From assembly GCA_017646685.1 (NCBI GenBank), contig JAGCLZ010000114.1, forward strand, positions 1 to 42,513: a stretch of 42,513 bases of DNA, written 5' to 3'. The notes under the pieces are model-generated. The model had not been told where the DNA came from. It was given only the letters and a program-made list of their open reading frames with translations, and did not search any database. The stretch comes from Bacteroidales bacterium. GTDB taxonomy: Bacteria; Bacteroidota; Bacteroidia; Bacteroidales; P3. Shown here one piece after another: positions 1-7,800 of the stretch; position 1 is the stretch's first letter, and every line of letters starts with the position of its first letter. Both the position numbers and the translations under genes were made by a program.

Positions 1-1
1 G

Positions 2-868
2 AAGGACAGTTATCCCATCTTTCTTGAGGGGCTCCATTGCTGTATGCTACTCAACGAACCTAGATTGAAAGGTCGGCAGATGTACGTTCGTATGCACAAT
101 GTGGAACATGACTACTACAGAGGCCTTTCAAAGGTGGAAACGAGTTGGGTGAAAAGGCTTTATCTGAAGCTAGAGGTGCCGCGTTTGCGTAGGTTCGAGG
201 CTGTATTGTCGAAAGCCACCGGCATATTTGCAATTACTCAAAAGGATATGGAATATTTTTCGGAAAGGTATCGGAATGTACATCTCCTGCCACCATCGCT
301 TCGACAAAATAAAGTGTGTAGCAAGGTAGGGTCGGGCACATACGTGCTGTTTCATGGCCAGCTGTCGGTGCCGGAAAACTACGATGCTGTAAAGTATTTG
401 GCCAAAGAGGTGTTTGCCCACACGTCGCTTATGCTTAAGGTGGCCGGTCTTAATCCGCCAAAGCATTTGGAAAGGTTGCTCTCGAACTATACCAACATAG
501 AGTTAATTAAGAACCCCTCGGACGACGAGATGACAAGTCTTGTTCGAAATGCACATGTGAATCTTTTGCTTACCAGGCAAAGTACAGGTTTGAAACTAAA
601 ACTATTAAATTCCCTTTTCAATGGTCGCTTCTGTGTAGTGAACGAAACAATGGTGGAGGGTACAAACCTTGGAAATTTGTGCATACTGTTTGACAAACCC
701 TCGGATTTGGTGGCAAAGCTGGAAGACCTCTTTACCGTTGATTTTAAGGCCGAAGAGTTGCAACGCAGAGAGGATTTCTTTCAAAAATATTACAGCAATA
801 TCGATTCGGGAAGAACTATTGTGAAAAATATTTATTCCAATAAGGGACAAGATGTTGATTTATTGTGA
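2..868 (+). CDS. Glycosyltransferase, GT4-like (5' end outside window)
   Basis: The reading frame is open to the window edge: the codons before the first ATG (position 44) continue a plausible protein (KDSYPIFLEGLHCC), so the true start is upstream and about 288 residues of the C-terminal part are visible. The stretch YVRMHNVEHDYYRGL is typical of Bacteroidetes family-4-like (group 1) sugar transferases. HGQLSVPENYDAVKYL looks like the start of the second Rossmann-like domain, and KLKLLNSLFNGRFCVVN corresponds to the donor-binding part near the C-terminus. No signal peptide or membrane segment is seen, so it is probably a cytoplasmic or membrane-peripheral enzyme acting in polysaccharide or LPS synthesis. 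The sugar donor and acceptor cannot be read from sequence. A promoter for the next gene overlaps its 3' end. Confidence 0.8.
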   Translation, partial: KDSYPIFLEGLHCCMLLNEPRLKGRQMYVRMHNVEHDYYRGLSKVETSWVKRLYLKLEVPRLRRFEAVLSKATGIFAITQKDMEYFSERYRNVHLLPPSLRQNKVCSKVGSGTYVLFHGQLSVPENYDAVKYLAKEVFAHTSLMLKVAGLNPPKHLERLLSNYTNIELIKNPSDDEMTSLVRNAHVNLLLTRQSTGLKLKLLNSLFNGRFCVVNETMVEGTNLGNLCILFDKPSDLVAKLEDLFTVDFKAEELQRREDFFQKYYSNIDSGRTIVKNIYSNKGQDVDLL

Positions 869-885
869 AAAAAGATGTAAATTTG
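854..885 (+). promoter_or_regulatory. Bacteroidetes-type promoter for the DUF4199/GT2 genes
   Basis: GTTG (854-857), 20 bases, then TAAATTTG (878-885) matches the Bacteroidetes -33/-7 pattern (TTTG, N19-20, TAnnTTTG). It overlaps the last codons of the upstream glycosyltransferase gene and sits about 20 bases before the next ATG. Confidence 0.6.
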
Positions 886-905
886 CAGTCTAAAAACTGA
901 AAGAT

Positions 906-1460
906 ATGGGATTGATAAAACGTTACGAATCAGAAATATATGGTGATTACAAAAAGGGGTGGTTGCTTTACGGACTCTACACCGGACTGATAATGAGTTT
1001 TTCGGTGATGTTTAGGTATTGGCTTACTTACCCAATGGATACTCCATCTACATGGACTGATAATATCATATTGTTTCTGTGTATGTTTGTGTTTACTTAT
1101 TTGTATCGCAAGAAGTTGTATTGTGGAAATGTTTTCTTCAAAGAGATTTATATACTCAATTTGGGAGTAGGAGTGGTGGCAGGTGCTATATATGGTTTGT
1201 TTATATGGTACTATGGTAGTTGTGTAGACACCGACTTGGTACAGCGTTATATAGATGCTCAAGAACATATTTATATCAACAATTGGCAAGGTACAACAGA
1301 GGATATGAATAAAAAGATAGAAGAGATAAAGAATCTAACCACGGTTCCTTATCTAAGTATTTGGGGTGGAATACTTACGGTGGTAACATCGTTTATGACA
1401 TCGTTTATAGTAGCTTTGTTGCTAAGAACACAAAAGAATGTAGTAAGACAAAAGAAATAA
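906..1460 (+). CDS. DUF4199 family membrane protein
   Basis: A 184-residue protein with four predicted membrane segments (about residues 18-38, 52-68, 82-102 and 150-172) and a polar loop between the third and fourth. Its size, topology and position directly before a GT2 polyprenyl-phosphate glycosyltransferase match DUF4199 proteins, which are commonly next to such enzymes in Bacteroidetes. No catalytic motif is visible. By context it may assist membrane-bound sugar transfer, but its biochemical role is unknown. It starts just after a Bacteroidetes-type promoter and is followed after 27 bases by the GT2 gene, so the two are probably one transcript. Confidence 0.8.
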   Translation: MGLIKRYESEIYGDYKKGWLLYGLYTGLIMSFSVMFRYWLTYPMDTPSTWTDNIILFLCMFVFTYLYRKKLYCGNVFFKEIYILNLGVGVVAGAIYGLFIWYYGSCVDTDLVQRYIDAQEHIYINNWQGTTEDMNKKIEEIKNLTTVPYLSIWGGILTVVTSFMTSFIVALLLRTQKNVVRQKK

Positions 1461-1487
1461 TAAACATAGAAATAAATAAATTATATA

Positions 1488-2462
1488 ATGGATATATCTG
1501 TAATAGTGCCCTTATTTAACGAAGATGAATCGTTGCCACACTTGGCCGAGTGGATAACAAGGGTAATGACCGAACATAAATTTTCCTACGAAGTGATAAT
1601 GGTTGATGATGGTAGTAAGGACAAATCGTGGGAAGTGATAGAAAACCTCTCGAAGGAAAATCCGGCTTATAAGGGCGTTAAGTTTAGACGTAACTATGGT
1701 AAATCGGCTGCTTTGAATGTTGGTTTTACACATGCACAAGGAGATGTGGTAATAACCATGGATGCCGATCTTCAAGACAGCCCCGACGAGATACCGGAAC
1801 TATATCGAATGATAAAGGAAGATGGATATGACCTAGTGTCTGGTTGGAAGAAAAAACGTTATGATTCGAAGTTGGCAAAGAATTTGCCTTCGAAATTATT
1901 TAATGCCACCACTCGAAAAATGAGCGGCATAAAACTGCATGATTTCAACTGTGGGCTGAAAGCCTACCGCAAGGATGTGGTGAAGAGTATAGAAGTGTAT
2001 GGCGAGATGCATCGTTATATTCCGGTAATAGCCAAATGGGCAGGATTTACAAAGATAGGCGAAAAGGTAGTACAACATCGTAAGAGGGAATTTGGAGTAA
2101 CAAAGTTTGGTTTGGATAGATTTATCAATGGTTACTTGGATTTGTTCTCGATAATGTTTATTTCCAAGTTTAGCAAGAAACCTATGCACTTCTTTGGGCT
2201 TATAGGAAGTGTGTTCTTTTTGTTGGGGTTGATATCTGTGATAGTGTTGGGAGTACAAAAACTTATAGCCTTGTCAAACCAAGTGCCTATGCGACTGATA
2301 ACCGACAGCCCTTATTTCTATTTGGCATTGCTGTGTATAGTTCTTGGAACGTTGCTTTTTGTAACAGGCTTTTTGGCCGAACTTATGGGTAGAAATTCTC
2401 CTACGAGAAATACATATCTTATAGAGAAAGAATTGTTGGGCGACGATAAGGAAGAAAAATAA
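1488..2462 (+). CDS. Polyprenyl-phosphate glycosyltransferase (GT2, DPM1/GtrB-like)
   Basis: A 324-residue enzyme with an N-terminal GT-A domain (about 1-215) and two C-terminal membrane segments (about 232-257 and 275-300). Motifs: VDDGSKDKSWEV near residue 40 (nucleotide-sugar binding), DADLQDSPDEIPE near 92 (metal-binding DxD-type), and GEMHRYIPVIAKWAGF near 170, conserved in dolichyl/undecaprenyl-phosphate sugar synthases. Family knowledge: such enzymes move a sugar from a nucleotide donor to polyprenyl phosphate on the inner face of the cytoplasmic membrane, supplying surface glycan assembly. The sugar is not predictable. It is in an apparent operon with the DUF4199 gene upstream and the HAD phosphatase five bases downstream. 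Confidence 0.9.
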   Translation: MDISVIVPLFNEDESLPHLAEWITRVMTEHKFSYEVIMVDDGSKDKSWEVIENLSKENPAYKGVKFRRNYGKSAALNVGFTHAQGDVVITMDADLQDSPDEIPELYRMIKEDGYDLVSGWKKKRYDSKLAKNLPSKLFNATTRKMSGIKLHDFNCGLKAYRKDVVKSIEVYGEMHRYIPVIAKWAGFTKIGEKVVQHRKREFGVTKFGLDRFINGYLDLFSIMFISKFSKKPMHFFGLIGSVFFLLGLISVIVLGVQKLIALSNQVPMRLITDSPYFYLALLCIVLGTLLFVTGFLAELMGRNSPTRNTYLIEKELLGDDKEEK

Positions 2463-2467
2463 ATATT

Positions 2468-3016
2468 ATGCGTGATTTTGCCGGATATACACTCTTTTTG
2501 GATCGGGACGGTGTTCTCAATGAACGAATAATAGGTAATTATGTTACAAAACCGAATGAGTTTATAATTATCAATGGTGTGTTAGAAGCATTAAAGAAGT
2601 TTTCTGTTGTTTTTGGTAGGATAGTGATAGTTACCAATCAGCAGGGGATAGGTAAGGGGTTGATGACTGAAGATGATTTGGCAGAGGTACACAATCTGTT
2701 TTTGAAAAAGGTGTCGGAAAATGGTGGACGTATTGATAAGATTTATTTCTCTCCATGGCTAGAAAGTGAGCATAGTTTTTATCGCAAGCCTAATATAGGA
2801 ATGGCATTGAGGGCCAAAAAGGATTTTCCCGAAATAAGATTTCGTCGTTCGGTAATGGTTGGAGATAGTCTTAGCGATATGAAATTTGGTAAAAATGCCG
2901 GAATGACAACAGTGTTAGTGGGTGATAATCCGGAAATGGCAAGACAGTATCCGCACTTGGTAGATTATTGTTATCCTACGCTCTTTGAATTTGCCAAAGA
3001 GATTGATAGTAAATAG
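2468..3016 (+). CDS. HAD phosphatase, GmhB/HisB-N-like, without zinc-site cysteines
   Basis: A 182-residue HAD-superfamily protein. The nucleophile motif is FLDRDGVLNE near residue 11, motif II is VTNQQGIGKGL near residue 56 and motif III/IV is MVGDSLSDMKFGKNAGM near 137. This architecture is that of D-glycero-D-manno-heptose 1,7-bisphosphate phosphatase (GmhB) and the HisB N-terminal phosphatase. Those enzymes usually carry a Cys-x-His...Cys-x-Cys zinc site before an RKP motif; here the equivalent stretch is SPWLESEHSFYRKP with no cysteine, so it belongs to a zinc-less branch or has another substrate. Its place after glycosyltransferases favours sugar-phosphate metabolism for heptose or other surface sugars. 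It follows the GT2 gene by five bases and is probably cotranscribed. Confidence 0.8.
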   Translation: MRDFAGYTLFLDRDGVLNERIIGNYVTKPNEFIIINGVLEALKKFSVVFGRIVIVTNQQGIGKGLMTEDDLAEVHNLFLKKVSENGGRIDKIYFSPWLESEHSFYRKPNIGMALRAKKDFPEIRFRRSVMVGDSLSDMKFGKNAGMTTVLVGDNPEMARQYPHLVDYCYPTLFEFAKEIDSK

Positions 3017-3046
3017 ATGAAATAAAAATAAAAAACTGTAATAGAA

Positions 3047-4507
3047 ATGAAAAAACTGATAGCGGTAATTGTATTGATGGTTTGTACTCTTACTGTAGCC
3101 TCGCAGAATGTTTCTGTTAAGGGTAAAACTATTAATGCAAAAGGCAAAACTATAGAAATATATAAAGAAGCCGATAAATTTTCCAAGCAGGAACAGTTGT
3201 TGGATTCATATACAATAGATGATAATCAAATATTTGAATTTGCTTTCACTGTGAAATATCCTACATTGGTATTTATTCAAATAGAGAATTACTCACAGTC
3301 GTTCTTTGTTGAACCGGGAAAGGACTACGAACTCGTTATCCATGAATTCAGGTGGAATATAGATGAGGAAATGAATGTATATCAAAATCCGGTTGCATTG
3401 CCTATAGAGTTTATTGGTTTGGACGATGATGATTTGAATTATCAAATATCAGCATTTGATAGTGTTGAATCGGAAATGATATTGAAATATAGAATGTTTT
3501 TGGATTTCCGATTCAAGAAGGATGCAAAGAGGATAGATACAATGTTAACAGCATTGAATAATGTTTGGAATGATAGCGAGAATCAATTTTTTATCAGTTA
3601 TAAGAAACATAAAATAGCCGAATTGCAGTACCTTTTGCGATTGCAACCTGCAAAAAAAATAGCTGATGAGTATTTTAAAGGACAGTTAATCCAATATGAT
3701 GATGAAGGTTATACATCATTGTTTAATAGCTTTTTTTCTGATTATATATCAAGAGGAACGAAGCAGTTGCCTGTAGAAACTTTATCACGATGGGTAGATG
3801 AAGGTGATTTGTTTAAGTATTTAGACTCTATAGGTATAGATCCTATATTGCAACACGAACAGTTGAGAGAGTTGGTTGCATTGAAAGCTTTGCAAGAATC
3901 CTATTACAATGATTGTTATCATCATAAAATGGTGGTAGAGATGCTTAAGAGATTTGAAAATGAAAGTAAGTTTCCACAACATAGGGTTATAGCACGAAAT
4001 ATATTGAAAACCTTTACAGAAGTTTCGAAAGAAGTTGAACTTCCAGAATTTAGATTACCGAATGTAGATAAGCAGATGGTCTCATTAGCTGATTTTAAAG
4101 GTAAATGGGTTTATCTAAGTTTTGTAAGAGTGTCTGAAGTACATTCGATATGTGAAATCGAAACATTGGCATTTTTGCACGATAGTGTTGCCAAGAGTAG
4201 CAATATGGAGTTTGTTACGATATCTTGTGATAGGGAGTTTCAGAAACTTTATCATTTTTTGAAGAATTCAAAGAAGGGTTCAAAATACAAATGGACTTGG
4301 TTGCATTTTGATAATAATTATAAGATGTTGGATGTATTTGGTGTACGTTCGTATCCACATTTTGTACTGATAAATCCGGAAGGAAAAGTGCATAGCTATT
4401 CAACAGCCAAACCCGGTGAAGGATTTTTTGTAAATTCAAAGTGGTTGAAGGGTGATGATAAGGATAAAAAAAGTGATGAAACATTCCCTTTAGATAAAAA
4501 AAGATAG
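3047..4507 (+). CDS. Secreted thioredoxin-fold protein (TlpA-like), CxxC lost
   Basis: A 486-residue protein with an N-terminal signal peptide (cleavage near TVASQ, residue 19). Residues about 20-105 form a beta-rich region resembling the DUF4369-type N-terminal domain of Bacteroidetes thiol-disulfide proteins; the middle is mainly helical; residues about 335-465 are a TlpA/AhpC-like thioredoxin fold (LPEFRLPNVD start, LADFKGKWVYLSF, then SYPHFVLINPEGKV). The redox motif normally WCxPC is degenerate: His366-Ser-Ile-Cys369 keeps only the second cysteine. It therefore probably is not a classical disulfide reductase; it could bind a ligand or form mixed disulfides. It is exported to the periplasm or envelope. 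It starts 30 bases after the HAD gene. Confidence 0.75.
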   Translation: MKKLIAVIVLMVCTLTVASQNVSVKGKTINAKGKTIEIYKEADKFSKQEQLLDSYTIDDNQIFEFAFTVKYPTLVFIQIENYSQSFFVEPGKDYELVIHEFRWNIDEEMNVYQNPVALPIEFIGLDDDDLNYQISAFDSVESEMILKYRMFLDFRFKKDAKRIDTMLTALNNVWNDSENQFFISYKKHKIAELQYLLRLQPAKKIADEYFKGQLIQYDDEGYTSLFNSFFSDYISRGTKQLPVETLSRWVDEGDLFKYLDSIGIDPILQHEQLRELVALKALQESYYNDCYHHKMVVEMLKRFENESKFPQHRVIARNILKTFTEVSKEVELPEFRLPNVDKQMVSLADFKGKWVYLSFVRVSEVHSICEIETLAFLHDSVAKSSNMEFVTISCDREFQKLYHFLKNSKKGSKYKWTWLHFDNNYKMLDVFGVRSYPHFVLINPEGKVHSYSTAKPGEGFFVNSKWLKGDDKDKKSDETFPLDKKR

Positions 4508-4512
4508 AATAC

Positions 4513-4543
4513 TATTGTTGATTCAAACTTTTTTTGTACCTTT
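4513..4543 (+). promoter_or_regulatory. Bacteroidetes-type promoter upstream of the 261-aa secreted protein
   Basis: ATTG (4513-4516), 19 bases, TACCTTTG (4536-4543). The spacing and -7 box fit the Bacteroidetes consensus. It lies 55 bases before the ATG at 4598 and suggests that gene has its own transcript. Confidence 0.65.
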
Positions 4544-4597
4544 GAAAAATAAAAATAATAGAATTAAACGATATATATAACATATAAACAGACTGAT

Positions 4598-5383
4598 ATG
4601 AAATTAAAGGTAGCGTTGGCAGTGTTTTTATTCGGTTCATTTATGACTTTTGCACAGGTTCCTGTGCTAAAACCGGATGTAGAATATGATGGATACAAAG
4701 GACCTGTTAAAAAAATAACAGAAGTGTTGTATGAGGCTTTTGGAACTCAAACAGAACCCGAAAAGACTTTAAAGTTGGAAAGTTCTCAGATACGTTATGA
4801 GAGATCGGGAAAGAAAATTGATGTGAAATATTTTACAGGCGAAGAAGAATTGATATTTCGTATTCGTCATAAAAGAGATGGTATTGGAAATATCTTTCTT
4901 GACCAAGCAATAGATCCTCAAGATTCGGTGATAGGCAGAACATATTATTCTTTTAATCCTGCAAATCAATTGGTGGAAGTTATAACCTACGATCAAGAGA
5001 TGGATTTGGAAAACCGTATGCATGTAAGTTATGATAAGGATGGTGTAGTGTCGCAACGTTCGTATAACGACCGTCATAATGATGTTAGACGTAGAGAGGT
5101 ATATAAATACTACGATGATGGTCATTTATGGGTGTCTACTGTATACGATAGGACAGATACCAAAGTACAAGAAGTATTTTTTGAATATGATGATCATGGC
5201 GAAGTAACGACTCAAACCACTTTTGATTATTACGACGATGAAGAGCCAATTGTTACTGTTCAGATGTTTAGATATAAGTATGATGATTATGGCAATTGGA
5301 TAGAAAAGGTTGAGTTTGCGGTAGAGAAAGGAGAGATATATCCTGTGATGATAATCGACAGAATTTATGAATACTACAAATAG
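4598..5383 (+). CDS. Secreted protein with YD/RHS-like strand repeats
   Basis: A 261-residue protein with a signal peptide ending near FMTFAQ (residue 20). From about residue 110 it has repeated tyrosine/aspartate-rich strand motifs such as VSYDKDGVVSQRSYND, YKYYDDGHLWVSTVYD, FEYDDHGEVTTQTTFD and YKYDDYGNWIEK. These resemble degenerate RHS/YD or MORN-like beta-hairpin repeats seen in exported Bacteroidetes proteins. No enzyme motif is present. It probably is a periplasmic or surface protein of unknown role. It has its own promoter-like sequence and a terminator-like hairpin downstream. Confidence 0.65.
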   Translation: MKLKVALAVFLFGSFMTFAQVPVLKPDVEYDGYKGPVKKITEVLYEAFGTQTEPEKTLKLESSQIRYERSGKKIDVKYFTGEEELIFRIRHKRDGIGNIFLDQAIDPQDSVIGRTYYSFNPANQLVEVITYDQEMDLENRMHVSYDKDGVVSQRSYNDRHNDVRRREVYKYYDDGHLWVSTVYDRTDTKVQEVFFEYDDHGEVTTQTTFDYYDDEEPIVTVQMFRYKYDDYGNWIEKVEFAVEKGEIYPVMIIDRIYEYYK

Positions 5384-5409
5384 ATAATTATTTTGGTTTT
5401 AGATTTATT

Positions 5410-5442
5410 GAAGGGGAAGATTTGTTCTTCGCCTTCTTTTTT
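5410..5442 (+). terminator. Rho-independent terminator
   Basis: An imperfect stem GAAGGGGAAGA / TTCGCCTTC followed by a run of six T lies between the 261-residue secreted protein gene and mtgA. Confidence 0.55.
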
Positions 5443-5469
5443 GTATAAAATATTATATATATTTATTGT

Positions 5470-6213
5470 ATGAACAGACAACCCAATACCGGAAAGAAAC
5501 CTTTGTTGAGAAGAATACGAAGGTTTATATCAAAACTTATCGTTATCTTTATTGGCATAAGTTTGTTTTTCACTTTGCTGTATAGGTTTGTCGAACCGCC
5601 ACTTACACCATTGATGGTGAAACGTTTCTTTCAACAAGCCATTGATGACAATAGGTCTTTGAGGTTTAAACGTGATTATGTGGATATTGAGGATATATCT
5701 CCCAATCTGATAAATGCCGTTGTAGCTGCAGAAGATGGTAAGTTTATGGAACATAATGGTTTTGATTTTGATCAACTAAAGAAGAGCTACGAAGAAAACA
5801 AATCGAACACCAATGGTCGTATACGTGGAGGAAGCACAATATCTATGCAAACGGCAAAGAATGCCTTTTTGCCCCATCATAGAACTTATTTGCGTAAGGC
5901 TTTTGAGGCTTATTTTACGGTGTTGATAGAATTGATGTGGAGTAAGGAGCGAATAATGGAAGTGTATCTCAATATAGTGGAGTTTGGTGATGGTATTTAT
6001 GGATGCGAAGCTGCTGCACAGCATTATTTTGGAAAATCGGCAAAGAATCTTACACGAAACGAGGCTGCTCAGCTTGCCGTTACATTGCCGAGCCCGCTCA
6101 AACGAAATCCACATAACGCAACACCATATTTCAAGAAACGGACTGCAATAATAGCCAGGAGAATGACAAAAGTCAATATTTCGCCTATAGAAAAACCAAA
6201 GAAAGAAAACTAA
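5470..6213 (+). CDS. mtgA: Monofunctional biosynthetic peptidoglycan transglycosylase
   Basis: A 247-residue GT51-family enzyme with one N-terminal membrane anchor (about residues 21-40) and the usual catalytic motifs: AAEDGKFMEHNGFD with the catalytic glutamate at residue 88, GGSTISMQTAKN near 121, and KERIMEVYLNIVEFGDGIYG near 160. There is no transpeptidase domain, and the length matches MtgA. The family polymerises glycan strands from lipid II on the outer face of the cytoplasmic membrane. The short cytoplasmic N-terminus is basic. It is followed by xerD after 13 bases, so they may be cotranscribed; no functional link is required. Confidence 0.93.
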   Translation: MNRQPNTGKKPLLRRIRRFISKLIVIFIGISLFFTLLYRFVEPPLTPLMVKRFFQQAIDDNRSLRFKRDYVDIEDISPNLINAVVAAEDGKFMEHNGFDFDQLKKSYEENKSNTNGRIRGGSTISMQTAKNAFLPHHRTYLRKAFEAYFTVLIELMWSKERIMEVYLNIVEFGDGIYGCEAAAQHYFGKSAKNLTRNEAAQLAVTLPSPLKRNPHNATPYFKKRTAIIARRMTKVNISPIEKPKKEN

Positions 6214-6226
6214 GACCTTGAAAGAT

Positions 6227-7162
6227 ATGGAAAAAGATATTGTACTTGTGTGGAATAGAACCATACACGACTTTGAGATGTTTTTGAAGTTGGAGAAAGG
6301 TCTTTTGCCAAACTCTGTAAATGCATATATACATGATGTGTCGTATCTTTCGGAATACTCGCGTAAGATGAGGCTTATGCCAGAGGAGATAAAGTTGACC
6401 GATTTGCAAGATTTTCTGAAAGAATTGAATGCTACCGAAATAGCGTTGACCACACAATGTCGTATGATATCGGGGATAAGGATGTTTTTTAAGTATTTGC
6501 TTATAGAAGATGCTATACAGGAAAATCCTGCCGATTTGCTTGATGTGCCTCGCACAACACGAAAACTTCCTGATGTACTTAGCAATGCCGAGGTAGACAG
6601 AATGTTGGCTACGCTTGATAACAGCAAGCCCGACGAAGCACGTAATACTGTAATTATCGAAGTTTTGTATGGTTGTGGTTTGCGTGTGTCGGAGTTGGTT
6701 GGACTTACATTGTCGCAGTTGTATTTGGAAGAGGAGTGCCTGCTTATAACTGGCAAGGGCAATAAGCAACGTTGGGTGCCTATCAATGCAAGAGCCATAA
6801 AACTATTGGAAAACTATATATCTCTTATTCGAACACAGATACCTGTCAAACCCGGAAATGAAAATTATGTTTTTCTCAATCATCGGGGAACCAAACTTTC
6901 GAGAGTATATGTCTTTATGATAATCAAAAAGGCAGTGGAAGAAGCCGGCATACACAAAACGGTGAGCCCTCATAGTCTGCGCCATAGTTTTGCTACAGAG
7001 CTGGTACAAAATGGTGCCGACTTGCGTGCCGTACAGGAAATGTTGGGTCATTCATCAATTACAACTACAGAAATATACACACATATTTCGCGTTCTTATT
7101 TGCGTAAAACAATACTTGAATATCATCCACGTTATAGAAAAAGTAATTCAGAAAACGACTGA
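6227..7162 (+). CDS. xerD: Tyrosine recombinase XerD
   Basis: A 311-residue tyrosine recombinase with the N-terminal SAM-like core-binding domain (about 8-90) and a C-terminal catalytic domain. Active-site residues are visible: Arg in YGCGLRVSELVGL, Lys in TGKGNKQRWVPI, the HSLRHSFATELV motif, the His in LGHSSITTTEIY and the nucleophile Tyr in that same segment. Length and the HSLRHSFATELVQNGADLRAVQEMLGH-like spacing match housekeeping XerD, which resolves chromosome dimers at dif with XerC. ATG at 6227 is preferred to the in-frame TTG at 6218. It is very different from the second recombinase at 21.7 kb. Confidence 0.9.
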   Translation: MEKDIVLVWNRTIHDFEMFLKLEKGLLPNSVNAYIHDVSYLSEYSRKMRLMPEEIKLTDLQDFLKELNATEIALTTQCRMISGIRMFFKYLLIEDAIQENPADLLDVPRTTRKLPDVLSNAEVDRMLATLDNSKPDEARNTVIIEVLYGCGLRVSELVGLTLSQLYLEEECLLITGKGNKQRWVPINARAIKLLENYISLIRTQIPVKPGNENYVFLNHRGTKLSRVYVFMIIKKAVEEAGIHKTVSPHSLRHSFATELVQNGADLRAVQEMLGHSSITTTEIYTHISRSYLRKTILEYHPRYRKSNSEND

Positions 7163-7224
7163 TGGCATTGTGGCTGTTGCGTTTTTACATAGAAAATAAT
7201 GTTTATTTATAAATACTATATCAC

Positions 7225-7593
7225 ATGAGAAAAATATGTTTAATGTTTGTTGCAGTGATTTTTATGTCGGCATGTGCCGAAGATAAGACTGCCGAATTGG
7301 AAACTTTGAAAACTCAATATTCCGAGTTGGAAGCTAAATACACTGCATTGAATGTCGATTACGAGAATTTGAAAGCCGACTATTCGAAGTTGGAACAGAG
7401 AGCAAAAGAAACTCCTGCACCACAAAACAATTGTTGCAACGAAGCTGCTGCATTGAGACAAAAGATGGCCAATGCCAAAAAGGCTGTTCGTAAGTTGAAG
7501 GACGATTTTGCTGACTTTCAAGGTGGGTTCAGTTTGATAAATATGATAGACATCGACGATAGGATAAAGGCTGTAGAGAGTACTTTGAGGTAA
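7225..7593 (+). CDS. Small coiled-coil lipoprotein
   Basis: A 122-residue protein with a lipoprotein signal (VIFMSAC, lipidated Cys17). Residues about 20-65 form a heptad-rich coiled coil (ELETLKTQYSELEAKYTAL, then further repeats), there is a CC pair near residue 70, and a second helical stretch follows. This is a structural type seen in small periplasmic or outer-membrane lipoproteins, but no named family was recognised. It follows xerD by 62 bases with no clear promoter seen and precedes the separately promoted lpdA. Confidence 0.7.
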   Translation: MRKICLMFVAVIFMSACAEDKTAELETLKTQYSELEAKYTALNVDYENLKADYSKLEQRAKETPAPQNNCCNEAAALRQKMANAKKAVRKLKDDFADFQGGFSLINMIDIDDRIKAVESTLR

Positions 7594-7676
7594 AACTTTG
7601 CGATATAGTTGGGCACTTTGCAACGTTTTCCATACATATCAAGGCATGGCCTTAGCAAAAAAAAACTATGTGTGGC

Positions 7677-7708
7677 TGTGTTTAAGTCGAAATTTTTATG
7701 TACATTTG
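7677..7708 (+). promoter_or_regulatory. Promoter-like sequence upstream of lpdA
   Basis: A good -7 box TACATTTG (7701-7708) with a weaker upstream box TGTG at 7677-7680, 20 bases apart. It lies about 92 bases before the lpdA ATG, leaving a 5' leader of about 80 bases. Confidence 0.5.
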
Positions 7709-7800
7709 CAAGCTGTTTGCACAATGCGTTGTATTGTGGAACTATCGTTGAAATAGATTTTTACGACAGTAAAGCAAGAAAATAAATAAAATATAATACA

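Noticed and set aside
5776-6798. Long minus-strand frame of 340 codons
   Set aside because: It lies antisense to mtgA and xerD, both well-supported genes; codon-shadow effect.
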